The notes beneath the pieces were generated by a model. That model did no database searches and was not told the origin of the DNA. It saw only the letters and a program-made list of their open reading frames with translations. Source: Sphingobacterium endophyticum (GTDB lineage Bacteria; Bacteroidota; Bacteroidia; Sphingobacteriales; Sphingobacteriaceae). From it: 64,000 bases of DNA. How positions within the stretch are numbered: position 1 is the stretch's first letter; the number at the start of each line of letters is the position of its first letter. Shown piece after piece: positions 8,294 through 16,061 of this stretch. The stretch covers positions 62,001 to 126,000 of the forward strand of contig NZ_SMMI01000009.1 in assembly GCF_009733535.1 (NCBI RefSeq). Reading direction: 5' to 3'. The position numbers and the translations under genes are program-made.

Positions 8294-9589
8294 TTAAAAT
8301 GCTTCATTCAAACCTAAGAATAAGCCGTGCTGTCCGAATTTTCCGAAAGCATAGTCAATACATAGATTTGTTCTGGTGGCTTTGTTGAATAATACTCTTA
8401 AACCTGCACCAGCCGCAGGTTGCCATTTTTTGAACAGGTTGGTGCCCATCAAATCATTTGCAGTTTGTACATTGGCAAATACGACACCACTTAAGAATTG
8501 ATTTCTTAAAATTGGATATCTATATTCAATTTCCGAATAGAAAAATGATGTCCCTTTAAAATACCCCATGGTATATCCACGACCACTTCTGGCATAGGTA
8601 TCTTTCGCAGTTCCTGGTAGATCTATATAAGGAAGCTTTCCTCCAAGGTTATAGGATCCAAAATTCCAGAAAGCAAATACATGGTTTGGATGGTCAGTTG
8701 ATAGTTGCCAGTACTTCCTTAAGTCAGTTTGTAATTGATATGCATTATGAGTACTGCCAAGCCAAGTTTGGTTCATTCGGAGAACCATATCAAAATAATA
8801 GCCTTTATAAGCGGAATTAGGATTATCCCTAGTCATATATTGCATGTTGACCATAAATCCATTGTTATTAACCCGGGTAGGGTCAAAGTCATTCCAGCGG
8901 CTATATATTTCCACTGGAGACATGTTCTCCTGGCTTCCGATGGTACTCAAGTTTCTCTTAAGCTCGAAGAATACCCCTAAACCAACAAAAGCACCGGGGA
9001 ATAATTGTTTATAAACTCTTTCATTTATGGTGTATGCCATGTATTTATTGACATACCGTTGCCTATCAGGGTTATTAAGGATTAATTCTTCTTCATTCGG
9101 ATTTTCAATAGTTCCCCCAATTCCCAGGCCATAATCAAGTCCTACAGCTTTCGCAACCATAGCCCCTCCTTTAATATTCCATTTGTTACCTGGGGTATAA
9201 ATATCATGCAGGAGGTATCCAACGATAATTCCTCTAGTTGTCGCACTCAGGGCAGTAGCAGCAATTGACATTGTTGTATTGGGTTCATTTCCTAATACTT
9301 TTCCAGCAACCGCTTTAATTCCAATTTGAGCTCCAATGGAAGGGTTATAATTTATATTAGGGAGGTATGAAATCGCGGATCTTTTACCAGATGGTTTTTT
9401 ATCACTTTTTTTAAATGGGTTGATATCTCTTATACCGTCAACAATATCATATAAATGAGCGGTTGGAAGGATGCTATTACGTTGTTCCTTCGTACTTACG
9501 GTATCATGGATTTCAATTTGAAGCGCATATGATGGAAGTTGAGCTAGGATAAAAATTAATAAGTACAATAGCTTAGTGCGCATTTCCAT
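8294..9589 (-). CDS. Omp85/BamA-TamA-type outer-membrane barrel protein without POTRA domains
   Basis: The 431-residue product has a signal peptide (cut near residue 22), a short unstructured N region, then a barrel of alternating strands. Near residue 335 is the Omp85 hallmark loop motif as GRGY followed by EIEYRYPIL, and the C-terminal strand ends LNEAF with aromatic Phe. It is too short for POTRA repeats, which matches the Bacteroidota D15/surface-antigen proteins whose role in outer-membrane biogenesis or transport is unclear. It lies 38 bp upstream of the TonB receptor and is probably the first gene of that operon. The ATG at 9587-9589 is followed by a second in-frame ATG two codons later. 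Confidence 0.8.
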   Translation of the reverse strand: MEMRTKLLYLLIFILAQLPSYALQIEIHDTVSTKEQRNSILPTAHLYDIVDGIRDINPFKKSDKKPSGKRSAISYLPNINYNPSIGAQIGIKAVAGKVLGNEPNTTMSIAATALSATTRGIIVGYLLHDIYTPGNKWNIKGGAMVAKAVGLDYGLGIGGTIENPNEEELILNNPDRQRYVNKYMAYTINERVYKQLFPGAFVGLGVFFELKRNLSTIGSQENMSPVEIYSRWNDFDPTRVNNNGFMVNMQYMTRDNPNSAYKGYYFDMVLRMNQTWLGSTHNAYQLQTDLRKYWQLSTDHPNHVFAFWNFGSYNLGGKLPYIDLPGTAKDTYARSGRGYTMGYFKGTSFFYSEIEYRYPILRNQFLSGVVFANVQTANDLMGTNLFKKWQPAAGAGLRVLFNKATRTNLCIDYAFGKFGQHGLFLGLNEAF

Positions 9590-9695
9590 TTATTTTGTTT
9601 CTATGGGTTGATTTAGATGGTTTTTAGAATGAATTCTAAAATGTAAAAGTATTACAATATTGTGATTTCAGCTTAAGAATATTGTCATTTTAAAT

Positions 9696-10580
9696 TTAAA
9701 AATGATCTAAATGACCCAATATTCCAGTAATTCCCCCTGTATGAACCACCAATATTTTGCTGTTCGGCTTAAAATAATCCTTATTAATGAGGTCATAAAC
9801 AGCATACATTAATTTCCCAGTATAGGTTGGTTCAATCATGATTCCTGTTTTACAGGTAAATGACTTAATAAAATCAATCAATTCAGGTTTAACTTTTGCA
9901 TATCCCGAAAAATGATAGTCATTGTGTAATATTATATTTTTAGGGTCAATCTTCCATTCAATAAATTGATCCTTCAAAAAATCGGCACCTTTTAAGACAG
10001 GTACAGCATGTACTTTGGTTGCTTTATTATTTTGTTGAATGCCTAGTTGAATTCCGGCAACAGTAGTTCCGGTCCCTGCTGCAACAAAGATATGGTCATA
10101 TTCTTGAGGTAACTCAGCCACAATTTCGGAACATCCTATTAATCCCAACTCAGATTTGCCTCCTTCATCAATAAAAAGGAATTCATCAGCGCTATGGTTT
10201 TTTCGGAATATTTCAGCTTTATCGCGATATGAATTTCGGTCAACAAATCTCAATTCCATTCCATATATACGGCACATATCCAATATTGGGTTTCGGATTT
10301 GTTCCCCACGGACATAAGCAATGGCATGGAAGCCAAACTGGGCTGCTGCAGCAGCTGTAGCTAGAAGGTGGTTTGACCATGCGCCGCCAAATGTCACTAA
10401 AAACTTGATATTATGTTCCTTTGCATATTCTAACTGATGTTTTAGTTTACGCCATTTATTACCTGAGATAAAGGGGTGAATTTTATCATCTCTTTTAATA
10501 AATAAAGATATTTCCTTATTGAGAAGAAAGGGGTCAACGATTTCTTCTACTGGGCTGTAAATCTGAAAAGGAATAGTCAT
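9696..10580 (-). CDS. PLP-dependent 1-aminocyclopropane-1-carboxylate deaminase/D-cysteine desulfhydrase-like enzyme
   Basis: The 294-residue protein is a type II-fold PLP enzyme. The Schiff-base Lys42 is in ISGNKWRKL, the phosphate-binding loop reads AAGTGTTVAG near the middle, and the GGAWSNH segment binds substrate carboxylate. The length is short for ACC deaminase (about 340), typical of the Bacteroidota branch. Enzymes of this family deaminate ACC or break D-cysteine to pyruvate, sulfide and ammonia; which reaction applies cannot be decided here, and D-cysteine desulfhydrase activity is more common. It is divergent from the RluA gene with a 64-bp gap. Confidence 0.85.
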   Translation of the reverse strand: MTIPFQIYSPVEEIVDPFLLNKEISLFIKRDDKIHPFISGNKWRKLKHQLEYAKEHNIKFLVTFGGAWSNHLLATAAAAAQFGFHAIAYVRGEQIRNPILDMCRIYGMELRFVDRNSYRDKAEIFRKNHSADEFLFIDEGGKSELGLIGCSEIVAELPQEYDHIFVAAGTGTTVAGIQLGIQQNNKATKVHAVPVLKGADFLKDQFIEWKIDPKNIILHNDYHFSGYAKVKPELIDFIKSFTCKTGIMIEPTYTGKLMYAVYDLINKDYFKPNSKILVVHTGGITGILGHLDHF

Positions 10581-10632
10581 GGGATAAAATTATGCTTTTT
10601 TCTTTCAGGAATCAGAATGATTATAAAAATGC

Positions 10633-10640
10633 TACTTTTG
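10633..10640 (+). promoter_or_regulatory. Bacteroidota -7 promoter element just before the RluA-type gene
   Basis: TACTTTTG matches the Bacteroidota -7 consensus TAnnTTTG exactly. It ends 4 nt before the ATG at 10645, so transcription from it would begin at or within a few bases of the start codon. No good -33 TTTG is seen at the usual spacing. A chance match cannot be excluded, but the box lies in a 64-bp divergent spacer where a promoter is expected. Confidence 0.55.
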
Positions 10641-10644
10641 CAGG

Positions 10645-11676
10645 ATGGTTGATAATCTGGACAACGAACAAGACGAACAGGAGCTTTACGAGCATTTAAG
10701 GATTGTTGCTGATAAAGGACAAGCTTTATTACGCATAGATAAATTTCTGATGAATAGGGTTGAAAATACTTCAAGAAACCGTATTCAAAATGCTATTGAT
10801 GCAGGTACAGTCAAAGTTAATGATAAAGAGGTTAAAGCGAGTTATAAAGTTAAGCCATATGATATCATAACCGTTGTATTGCCAGATCCACCAAGAGATA
10901 CAGAAGTCTATCCAGAAGATATCCCTTTGGATATAATCTATGAGGATGATGATGTATTACTTGTCAATAAAGAGCCAGGGATGGTTGTTCATCCTGGATT
11001 TAATAATTATACAGGAACCTTGGTAAATGCATTGACTTTCCATTTGAACCAATTACCTACATTACCTGGGAATACGGGCAGGCCTGGATTGGTCCACCGG
11101 ATAGACAAAGATACCTCAGGATTATTGGTCATTGCGAAGAATGAATGGGCAATGACATTTTTGGCGAAGCAGTTTTATGAACATAGTATTGCGAGGAAGT
11201 ATGTCGCAATGGTTTGGGGTGATCTAGTAGAAGATGGGACAGTTACCGGATATATTGGACGAAATATGAAAGATCGTCGCATAATGGATATGTATGATGA
11301 TGAGGAGAAGGGTAAGTGGTCTGTTACGCATTACCGTGTTTTAGAGCGTTTGGGTTATGTCACATTGGTAGAATGTCAATTAGAGACAGGACGTACCCAT
11401 CAGATTCGAGCACATATGAAATCAATAGGACATCCACTGTTCAATGATGAATCATACGGTGGAAATAAGATATTGAAAGGGACATCATTCAGTAAGTATA
11501 AGCAGTTTGTTGAAAATACATTCAGTTTGCTGCCACGTCAAGCCTTGCATGCCAAGAGTTTAGGATTTATTCATCCAAAATCTAAGGAATTTTTGCATTT
11601 TGAAGTACCAATGCCGGAAGATTTCCGTTTAGCATTAGAGAAATGGAGAAGTTACAGCTCAAATAATCAAAGTTAG
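10645..11676 (+). CDS. RluA-family 23S rRNA pseudouridine synthase (RluD-like)
   Basis: A 343-residue enzyme. An S4 RNA-binding domain (about 28-88: LLRIDKFLMNR, GTVKVNDKEV) precedes the catalytic domain. The family motif HRIDKDTSGLLV places catalytic Asp154, and the C-terminal part has the RTHQIRAHMKSIGHP segment. The S4 domain plus this length fits RluD, which modifies helix 69 of 23S rRNA, or RluC. The acidic N-terminal leader (Asp/Glu-rich, residues 1-20) is common in Bacteroidota versions and supports the first ATG. The class IV aminotransferase gene follows 14 bp later, so the two are probably co-transcribed. Confidence 0.9.
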   Translation: MVDNLDNEQDEQELYEHLRIVADKGQALLRIDKFLMNRVENTSRNRIQNAIDAGTVKVNDKEVKASYKVKPYDIITVVLPDPPRDTEVYPEDIPLDIIYEDDDVLLVNKEPGMVVHPGFNNYTGTLVNALTFHLNQLPTLPGNTGRPGLVHRIDKDTSGLLVIAKNEWAMTFLAKQFYEHSIARKYVAMVWGDLVEDGTVTGYIGRNMKDRRIMDMYDDEEKGKWSVTHYRVLERLGYVTLVECQLETGRTHQIRAHMKSIGHPLFNDESYGGNKILKGTSFSKYKQFVENTFSLLPRQALHAKSLGFIHPKSKEFLHFEVPMPEDFRLALEKWRSYSSNNQS

Positions 11677-11690
11677 ATTCTTAAAAATTT

Positions 11691-12554
11691 ATGCCAGCAC
11701 ATTACATTAACTACAACGGTACTGTGGTACCTCAAGATATGGCTATTCTAGACGTAGATAGCCGCGCATTTCGTTACGGGGACGGGATTTTTGAAACCAT
11801 GCTTTGGAAAGACGGCGATGTTCGTTTTTTAGATCTGCATCTTGAACGTTTGCACGAAAGCTTAAATATGCTTCATTTTGAAGACGTGGATCAGTTTGAC
11901 TCCTTTTTTGTACGTTCAAGAGTAGAAGAGCTTTTGCGGAAGAATAATATGGTTGGTCAGCAAGCTCGGGTTCGATTAATTGTATTTCGTGATGGAGGAG
12001 GACTTTACAGTCCTGAGACCAATAAACCTGGATTTATTTTGCAGGTAGACCGCAAACCAGAGACATTAAGAGATAAAAAGACCGGATTAATCATCGATGT
12101 ATATACGGAGTATAAAAAGCCTTATAGTGAGTTGTCTAAGATTAAATCAAATAATGCATTGATTTATGTGATGGCCGGATTATTTAAGAAGAAAAATGCA
12201 TTTGATGAGGTTTTGATTTTAAATCAGTCTGGAAATTTATGTGAGGCCTTGGTGTCCAATATTTTTGTTTACTATGATAAGGTGCTGTATACACCAGCAC
12301 TTTCTGAAGGCTGTATTGCAGGTGTTATGCGTAGAGTAGTCATGGATATTGCACAGGAGCAGGGGATTGAAGTTGTCGAAGCGGAGATTAAGCCCGAGAT
12401 TATGAAAGTTGCTGATGAGATTTTTTGTACCAATGCTGTTGAAGGAATTCAGTGGGTTATGGGATATAAACATAAACGCTACTTCAATAAGATTTCCAGG
12501 ATTTTCCAGGAACGATTAGTTTCTTGGAGTTATGAGGAAGAAACGGGGGAGTAG
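11691..12554 (+). CDS. Class IV PLP aminotransferase (BCAT/aminodeoxychorismate lyase-like)
   Basis: A 287-residue fold-type IV PLP enzyme. The early part has the family signature FRYGDGIFETM, an Arg in HLERLHESLN, and the likely Schiff-base Lys152 in KIKSNNALIY. The C-terminal half has the cofactor-binding loops ALVSNIFV and ALSEGCIAGVMR and the strand EIFCTNAVEGIQWV. Sequence length fits aminodeoxychorismate lyase (PabC), D-amino-acid aminotransferase and small BCATs alike. The SNIFV loop and short length lean towards PabC or a D-amino-acid type, but substrate is open. It follows the RluA-type gene closely. Confidence 0.8.
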   Translation: MPAHYINYNGTVVPQDMAILDVDSRAFRYGDGIFETMLWKDGDVRFLDLHLERLHESLNMLHFEDVDQFDSFFVRSRVEELLRKNNMVGQQARVRLIVFRDGGGLYSPETNKPGFILQVDRKPETLRDKKTGLIIDVYTEYKKPYSELSKIKSNNALIYVMAGLFKKKNAFDEVLILNQSGNLCEALVSNIFVYYDKVLYTPALSEGCIAGVMRRVVMDIAQEQGIEVVEAEIKPEIMKVADEIFCTNAVEGIQWVMGYKHKRYFNKISRIFQERLVSWSYEEETGE

Positions 12555-12937
12555 AAGATAGGCAAAAGTCTTAGACATAAGACATTAGACAAAAGACAAA
12601 AGAGATAAATGGTTTCCAACGCTGAAGCGTTGGAATGACAGAAGCTTATTTTTTTAGGGGGCGATTTTCGGGGGAATTAAGTTGCGGCACGCCGCAACTT
12701 AATTCCCCCGAAAATCGCCCCTCCTCATCAACGATATGCGTGTCATTCCAGAGCTAAAGCTCTGGAAACTATTTCTAAAAACCCCTAGCTAACATGTCAC
12801 TCCTACGGAGTTGTTTTGGAATTAACGCATTTTCCAGACCCGCAGGGTCTGGCTATAGATATGACATCCCGATGGGATTTTTAAGAAGAGACAAGGAGAT
12901 TTAGACTTAAGAAATAAGAGCAGAGCCGAGAAGGCTG
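12555..12937. other. Intergenic mosaic of palindromic modules
   Basis: This 383-bp spacer has no gene. It begins with a purine-rich tract built on AGACATAAGACATTAGAC (about 12570-12604). Next come a hairpin (12614-12635), a perfect 31-bp inverted repeat (12658-12721), a second hairpin (12746-12767), and three small stem-loops: ACTCC/GGAGT at 12799-12811, CCAGACCC/GGGTCTGG at 12834-12852 and ATCCC/GGGAT at 12866-12878. TGTCA or TGACA words sit beside most of these stems. A related element is at 17727-18037. Confidence 0.8.
12658..12721. repeat. Perfect 31-bp inverted repeat with 2-nt centre
   Basis: The left arm 12658-12688 ends GAATTAAGTTGCGGC, the centre is AC (12689-12690), and the right arm 12691-12721 begins GCCGCAACTTAATTC. 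The arms match at all 31 positions. There is no U tract after it, so it is not a standard terminator, though it may block transcription from the aminotransferase gene upstream. It is flanked by two smaller hairpins that mirror one another: TTCCAACGC-TGAA at 12614 and TTCCAGAGCT-AA at 12746. Confidence 0.9.
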
Positions 12938-13399
12938 TTAAGAGTTTAAAAGTTTTTTGAGAATCACAATTTGTCCGAGGTGATAGTAACTATGTTCTAT
13001 TTGGCCTTCGATGTTACGGAGATAGGTTCCGTATTTAGGGTCGAAGAAATCGCTTTCGAGGGTTTCCTTAGAAAGGCTTTCTATATGCTGCGCAAATAGT
13101 TCAGCTTGGTTGAAGAGTTCAGTTTTTAGAAGTTGCCAGTCTGTTTCGGAAAGTATTTCTGGTCGGTTAAAGCTTAGGTTGTCTTTAATTTCCAGGTTAC
13201 CTGTTTTGAAGAAATGGTTGATTCCTTTGATGTAGTAGGTGATATGGTAGGTTAAGTCGGCAATACTATTTAAGGAAAGATATTTAATTGTTGCCATTTG
13301 GAAATTAACATTTGAGAGTTCCATTTCCCAATTGGTGTTTGCAATCCAAGTTCCATGGAGAATAACTTCTCTAAAACGGTTAGCTAATAGTTGGTTCAT
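12938..13399 (-). CDS. DinB-family putative metal-dependent protein
   Basis: A 153-residue four-helix-bundle protein. The three conserved histidines of the DinB/YfiT superfamily are seen as His52 (LTYHITYY) and the pair His136 and His140 (EHSYYHLGQI), which would bind one divalent metal. The superfamily includes thiol transferases for bacillithiol or mycothiol and damage-induced proteins of unknown role, so substrate is open. It is transcribed alone. The gene starts about 40 bp after the terminator of the YceI gene and ends next to the palindromic mosaic. Confidence 0.85.
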   Translation of the reverse strand: MNQLLANRFREVILHGTWIANTNWEMELSNVNFQMATIKYLSLNSIADLTYHITYYIKGINHFFKTGNLEIKDNLSFNRPEILSETDWQLLKTELFNQAELFAQHIESLSKETLESDFFDPKYGTYLRNIEGQIEHSYYHLGQIVILKKLLNS

Positions 13400-13450
13400 G
13401 GTAATGATTTGGATTTAAAATATTGAAACTAATATAGTTAAATAAAATAA

Positions 13451-13478
13451 AAAGGATGGCTAGAAATGGCCATCCTTT
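13451..13478 (-). terminator. Rho-independent terminator after the YceI-like gene
   Basis: Stem AAAGGATGGC (13451-13460) pairs with GCCATCCTTT (13469-13478) around an 8-nt loop. Read on the minus strand it is followed by a T-rich run (TTTATTTTATTT), and it lies 43 bp past the YceI stop. Confidence 0.8.
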
Positions 13479-13521
13479 ATTATTTAAAGTTATTGTGATT
13501 TTAAGATGAATCTCAATAAAA

Positions 13522-14112
13522 TTAGTTTTTAACCAATTCAACATTTACAGTGATAGCCACTTCAGGGGCAACTGCATCAATTCCTGCAGGTGTTTTATCA
13601 GCATATTTAATGTTGTAGTCAAAGCGGTTAATTGTTGTTTTAGCGGTGAATCCGGCACGAGTTTTACCCCAAGGGTCGATAATCACACCATTATTCTGAA
13701 CAACATCAAAGGTTACAGGTTTTGTCACATCTTTAATCGTCAGATCAGCTGTTAATTTAAATTTTCCTTTGCCTGCTTTTTTCAGTTTAGCATTGCTTAA
13801 GGTCATTTTAGGGAATTTTTCAGCGGAGAAGAAATCATCGCTTTTCAAGTGGTTGTCTCTAGCTTCAATTCTAGTATCGATGCTATTTACATCAATATCG
13901 AAATTTACTGTAGCATTATCGAAGTTTGTGGAATCAATAGATTCAACATTACCAGCCAACTTTGTGAATTCACCATCAACAAAAGAGATACCTAAGTGTT
14001 TAATCTCAAAACGAGCATTTGAATGGGCAGGGTCAACAGACCATTTAGTTTGTCCAAAAGCGATATTGCTAATTAAAAATAGGGATGCCAAAAGGCTTAA
14101 AATAGTTTTCAT
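13522..14112 (-). CDS. YceI-family periplasmic lipid-binding protein
   Basis: The 196-residue precursor has a signal peptide (cut after IAFG, about residue 20), then a single YceI domain: the opening WSVDPAHSNARFEIKHLG, the central strand IDTRIEARDNHLKSDDFF, FPKMTLSN, and the closing AGFTAKTTINRFDYN are all family hallmarks. YceI proteins form a lipocalin-like barrel that holds a polyisoprenoid or quinone-type lipid in the periplasm; many are induced by base or oxidative stress. It is a single-gene unit with its own terminator. Family assignment is very secure. Confidence 0.95.
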   Translation of the reverse strand: MKTILSLLASLFLISNIAFGQTKWSVDPAHSNARFEIKHLGISFVDGEFTKLAGNVESIDSTNFDNATVNFDIDVNSIDTRIEARDNHLKSDDFFSAEKFPKMTLSNAKLKKAGKGKFKLTADLTIKDVTKPVTFDVVQNNGVIIDPWGKTRAGFTAKTTINRFDYNIKYADKTPAGIDAVAPEVAITVNVELVKN

Positions 14113-14461
14113 ATTGTATAATTTTTATTTCGTTTCTTTCAATACTGCAAAGATTGCTAATTAAAAAAGGTTGGGCATTGATCTATGTTAATAAATGAAA
14201 ATTTTAAACAAATTGTTTTTTCATACATGATTTATAGCTAAATCTCTACAATAAAATATAGATATCAGTTAACTGTGATGTAAAGGAAAAATTAAATATA
14301 TTTAATGAGTTTTAAGGCTTGAAAAGCAATTTTACAAGAATTAAAGATTGTAATTGAGGAATTGAAATAAGTGGATAAAATTGGTTTAAGGAGAAATTTA
14401 AATAAAAGCGGTTTTAGGAGTTTTCTTTATTGAAAATAATATAGCACATAGAAAAGTAGAA
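14113..14461. other. Gene-free AT-rich divergent spacer
   Basis: These 349 bp separate the divergent YceI and ankyrin genes. The DNA is very AT rich and has no open frame or hairpin of note. On the minus strand, AATCTTTG at 14149-14156 is one base off the -7 box TAnnTTTG and is the best promoter candidate for the YceI gene. No equivalent was found for the ankyrin gene. Confidence 0.5.
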
Positions 14462-15043
14462 ATGAAATTGGATTCAGAAATAGAGAGTGCGGTTAAGCGA
14501 GGGGACACCGGCTTTCTGGAAAAATACCTTAATTCAGAGAATGTGAATGAAGTTAATGAGCAGGCACAAAATCCATTAATGATAGCAACCTATCAAAATG
14601 ATTATTCGTTGGCTGCCTTATTGGTAAAGAGGGGTGCAGATCCAAATCAACAAGATGAACTACTGAACAGTCCATTTTTATATGCTGGGGCATCAGGATA
14701 TTTAGATTTGGTTAAGCTATATTTAGCTTATGGGGCACGTTTTGATGTTTACAATCGGTATCATGGTACTGCGCTTATTCCTGCAGCAGAGAAGGGACAT
14801 GTTGAGGTTGTTCGATTGTTAGCACATACTAAAAATTTCCCCATCAATCATGTTAATAAACTAGGTTGGACTGCGATGATGGAGGCCGTGGTTCTAGGAG
14901 ATGGGAGTAAAGATTATGTTGAGATTGTTAATATCTTATTAAAAGCTGGGGCAGATAAGAACATTCCTGATAAGGATGGTATTTATGCTATTGAGCATGC
15001 AAAGCAAAAGGGCTTCAACGATATTGTTGAACTCTTACACTAA
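14462..15043 (+). CDS. Ankyrin-repeat protein
   Basis: The 193-residue protein has no signal peptide and consists of about five ankyrin repeats. Consensus pieces are QNPLMIATYQNDYSLAALLV, SPFLYAGASGYLDLVKLYL, TALIPAAEKGHVEVVRLL, GWTAMMEAVVLGDGSKDYVE and DGIYAIEHAKQKGFNDIVEL. Bacterial ankyrin proteins of this size are cytoplasmic or periplasmic binding proteins; in many bacteria they accompany catalases, but no catalase gene is present here. It ends 23 bp from the stop of the convergent HEAT-like gene. Fold is clear; partner is unknown. Confidence 0.88.
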   Translation: MKLDSEIESAVKRGDTGFLEKYLNSENVNEVNEQAQNPLMIATYQNDYSLAALLVKRGADPNQQDELLNSPFLYAGASGYLDLVKLYLAYGARFDVYNRYHGTALIPAAEKGHVEVVRLLAHTKNFPINHVNKLGWTAMMEAVVLGDGSKDYVEIVNILLKAGADKNIPDKDGIYAIEHAKQKGFNDIVELLH

Positions 15044-15066
15044 CATACACAAAAGTTTGAAGGTTT

Positions 15067-15693
15067 CTAATTTCTACCTAATTTTTTAAGGACCTTTTCA
15101 AGTCTTTTACGTTTGCTTTCTTTTTCAATTTCATCCAATCTGTTAGCAATCGCTGAACTGAATGGAGAAGAGTTGTTTTTTCTAATTTTTGGTAATGCCA
15201 TTTCGGCATACATAGGAAGTTGATTTGTTGGACATTCTTTTAATTGGTTTATAAGCGAATTAAAAGAACGTTCTTGCAATTCTGGTATATCTAAAAAATT
15301 GACAAGTATAGCTATATAATTATCTCGAGTGATAACCGACCCCTGCTCCACGACCTGCTCTAGAGTCAATATATTTTCGGAAATTTCTAATGGTTTTATC
15401 CTAGAGATTGTTTTTATGGCCGTCATTGCTCCCCATTGTAAACGGTTGTTTTTACTTTTTAAAGCTTCTACAAATTCAACTAAATAATTTTCAATCAAAG
15501 CAGGGGATAATTCACCAATTTCATAAAGTACTTTAATGCTGTCGTTTTGAAGTTCTTTCTGTTTACTATTCATCAGTTTAATTAGTTCAGAAATTGAATG
15601 GTTATCCTGTTTCTGAACAATTTCTTGAGCCAATTCAATATTCGGTTCTTCATCACGTCTACCATTGGTAGAAGCAAGTCTTTCTTTAATCAT
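15067..15693 (-). CDS. HEAT-like helical-repeat protein, function unknown
   Basis: The 208-residue product is almost wholly alpha-helical with paired amphipathic helices typical of HEAT/armadillo solenoids (for example LQNDSIKVLYEIGELSPALI and RLQWGAMTAIKTISRIKPLE). The C terminus is a charged Lys/Arg/Glu helix that could be coiled. No catalytic motif, signal peptide or membrane segment is visible. It converges on the ankyrin gene, making a pair of repeat-scaffold genes tail to tail. The first 16 residues (Arg/Glu rich) precede the repeat region. No named family is recognised. Confidence 0.65.
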   Translation of the reverse strand: MIKERLASTNGRRDEEPNIELAQEIVQKQDNHSISELIKLMNSKQKELQNDSIKVLYEIGELSPALIENYLVEFVEALKSKNNRLQWGAMTAIKTISRIKPLEISENILTLEQVVEQGSVITRDNYIAILVNFLDIPELQERSFNSLINQLKECPTNQLPMYAEMALPKIRKNNSSPFSSAIANRLDEIEKESKRKRLEKVLKKLGRN

Positions 15694-16061
15694 ATTTAGA
15701 TTAGTTAGTGACTAAATTTACGAGAAAAATTAGCTTAATTTATTATAATTCGAGAAAAAAATGAATAAATTGAAATCACTGGTTCTCAAGGAGAAATTAG
15801 GGGATTATTATTCATTTCCTTAAAAAGGAAAAATAAGTCAAAATGAAATAAGAATAATAGCTAATATATAATTGAATTTGTTGAAATACGTTGAATATTG
15901 TAGAAATTATATTAATCAAATAGAAGTAATGAAGGTGAAAAAGCAGGGCTATTTGAAAGGGATTAATGATGATCTGGCAGTATTATGGATTGAAAATAGA
16001 TAAAGGATCTAACAATCAATTTTTAGAATGTATTGTTTAATGAATGTATAAGGAGAAATTG
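15694..16061. other. Gene-free spacer before the UbiB-like kinase gene
   Basis: About 370 AT-rich bp. The only open frame is 24 codons (from 15929) and it has no supporting feature. A small hairpin (ATTTCCTT/AAGGAAAAAT) lies near 15813-15833. No promoter box matching TAnnTTTG was seen in the orientation of the downstream gene. Confidence 0.45.

Noticed and set aside
15929..16003. 24-codon frame in the spacer before the UbiB-like gene
   Set aside because: No promoter, ribosome site or hydrophobic pattern; expected by chance in this DNA.
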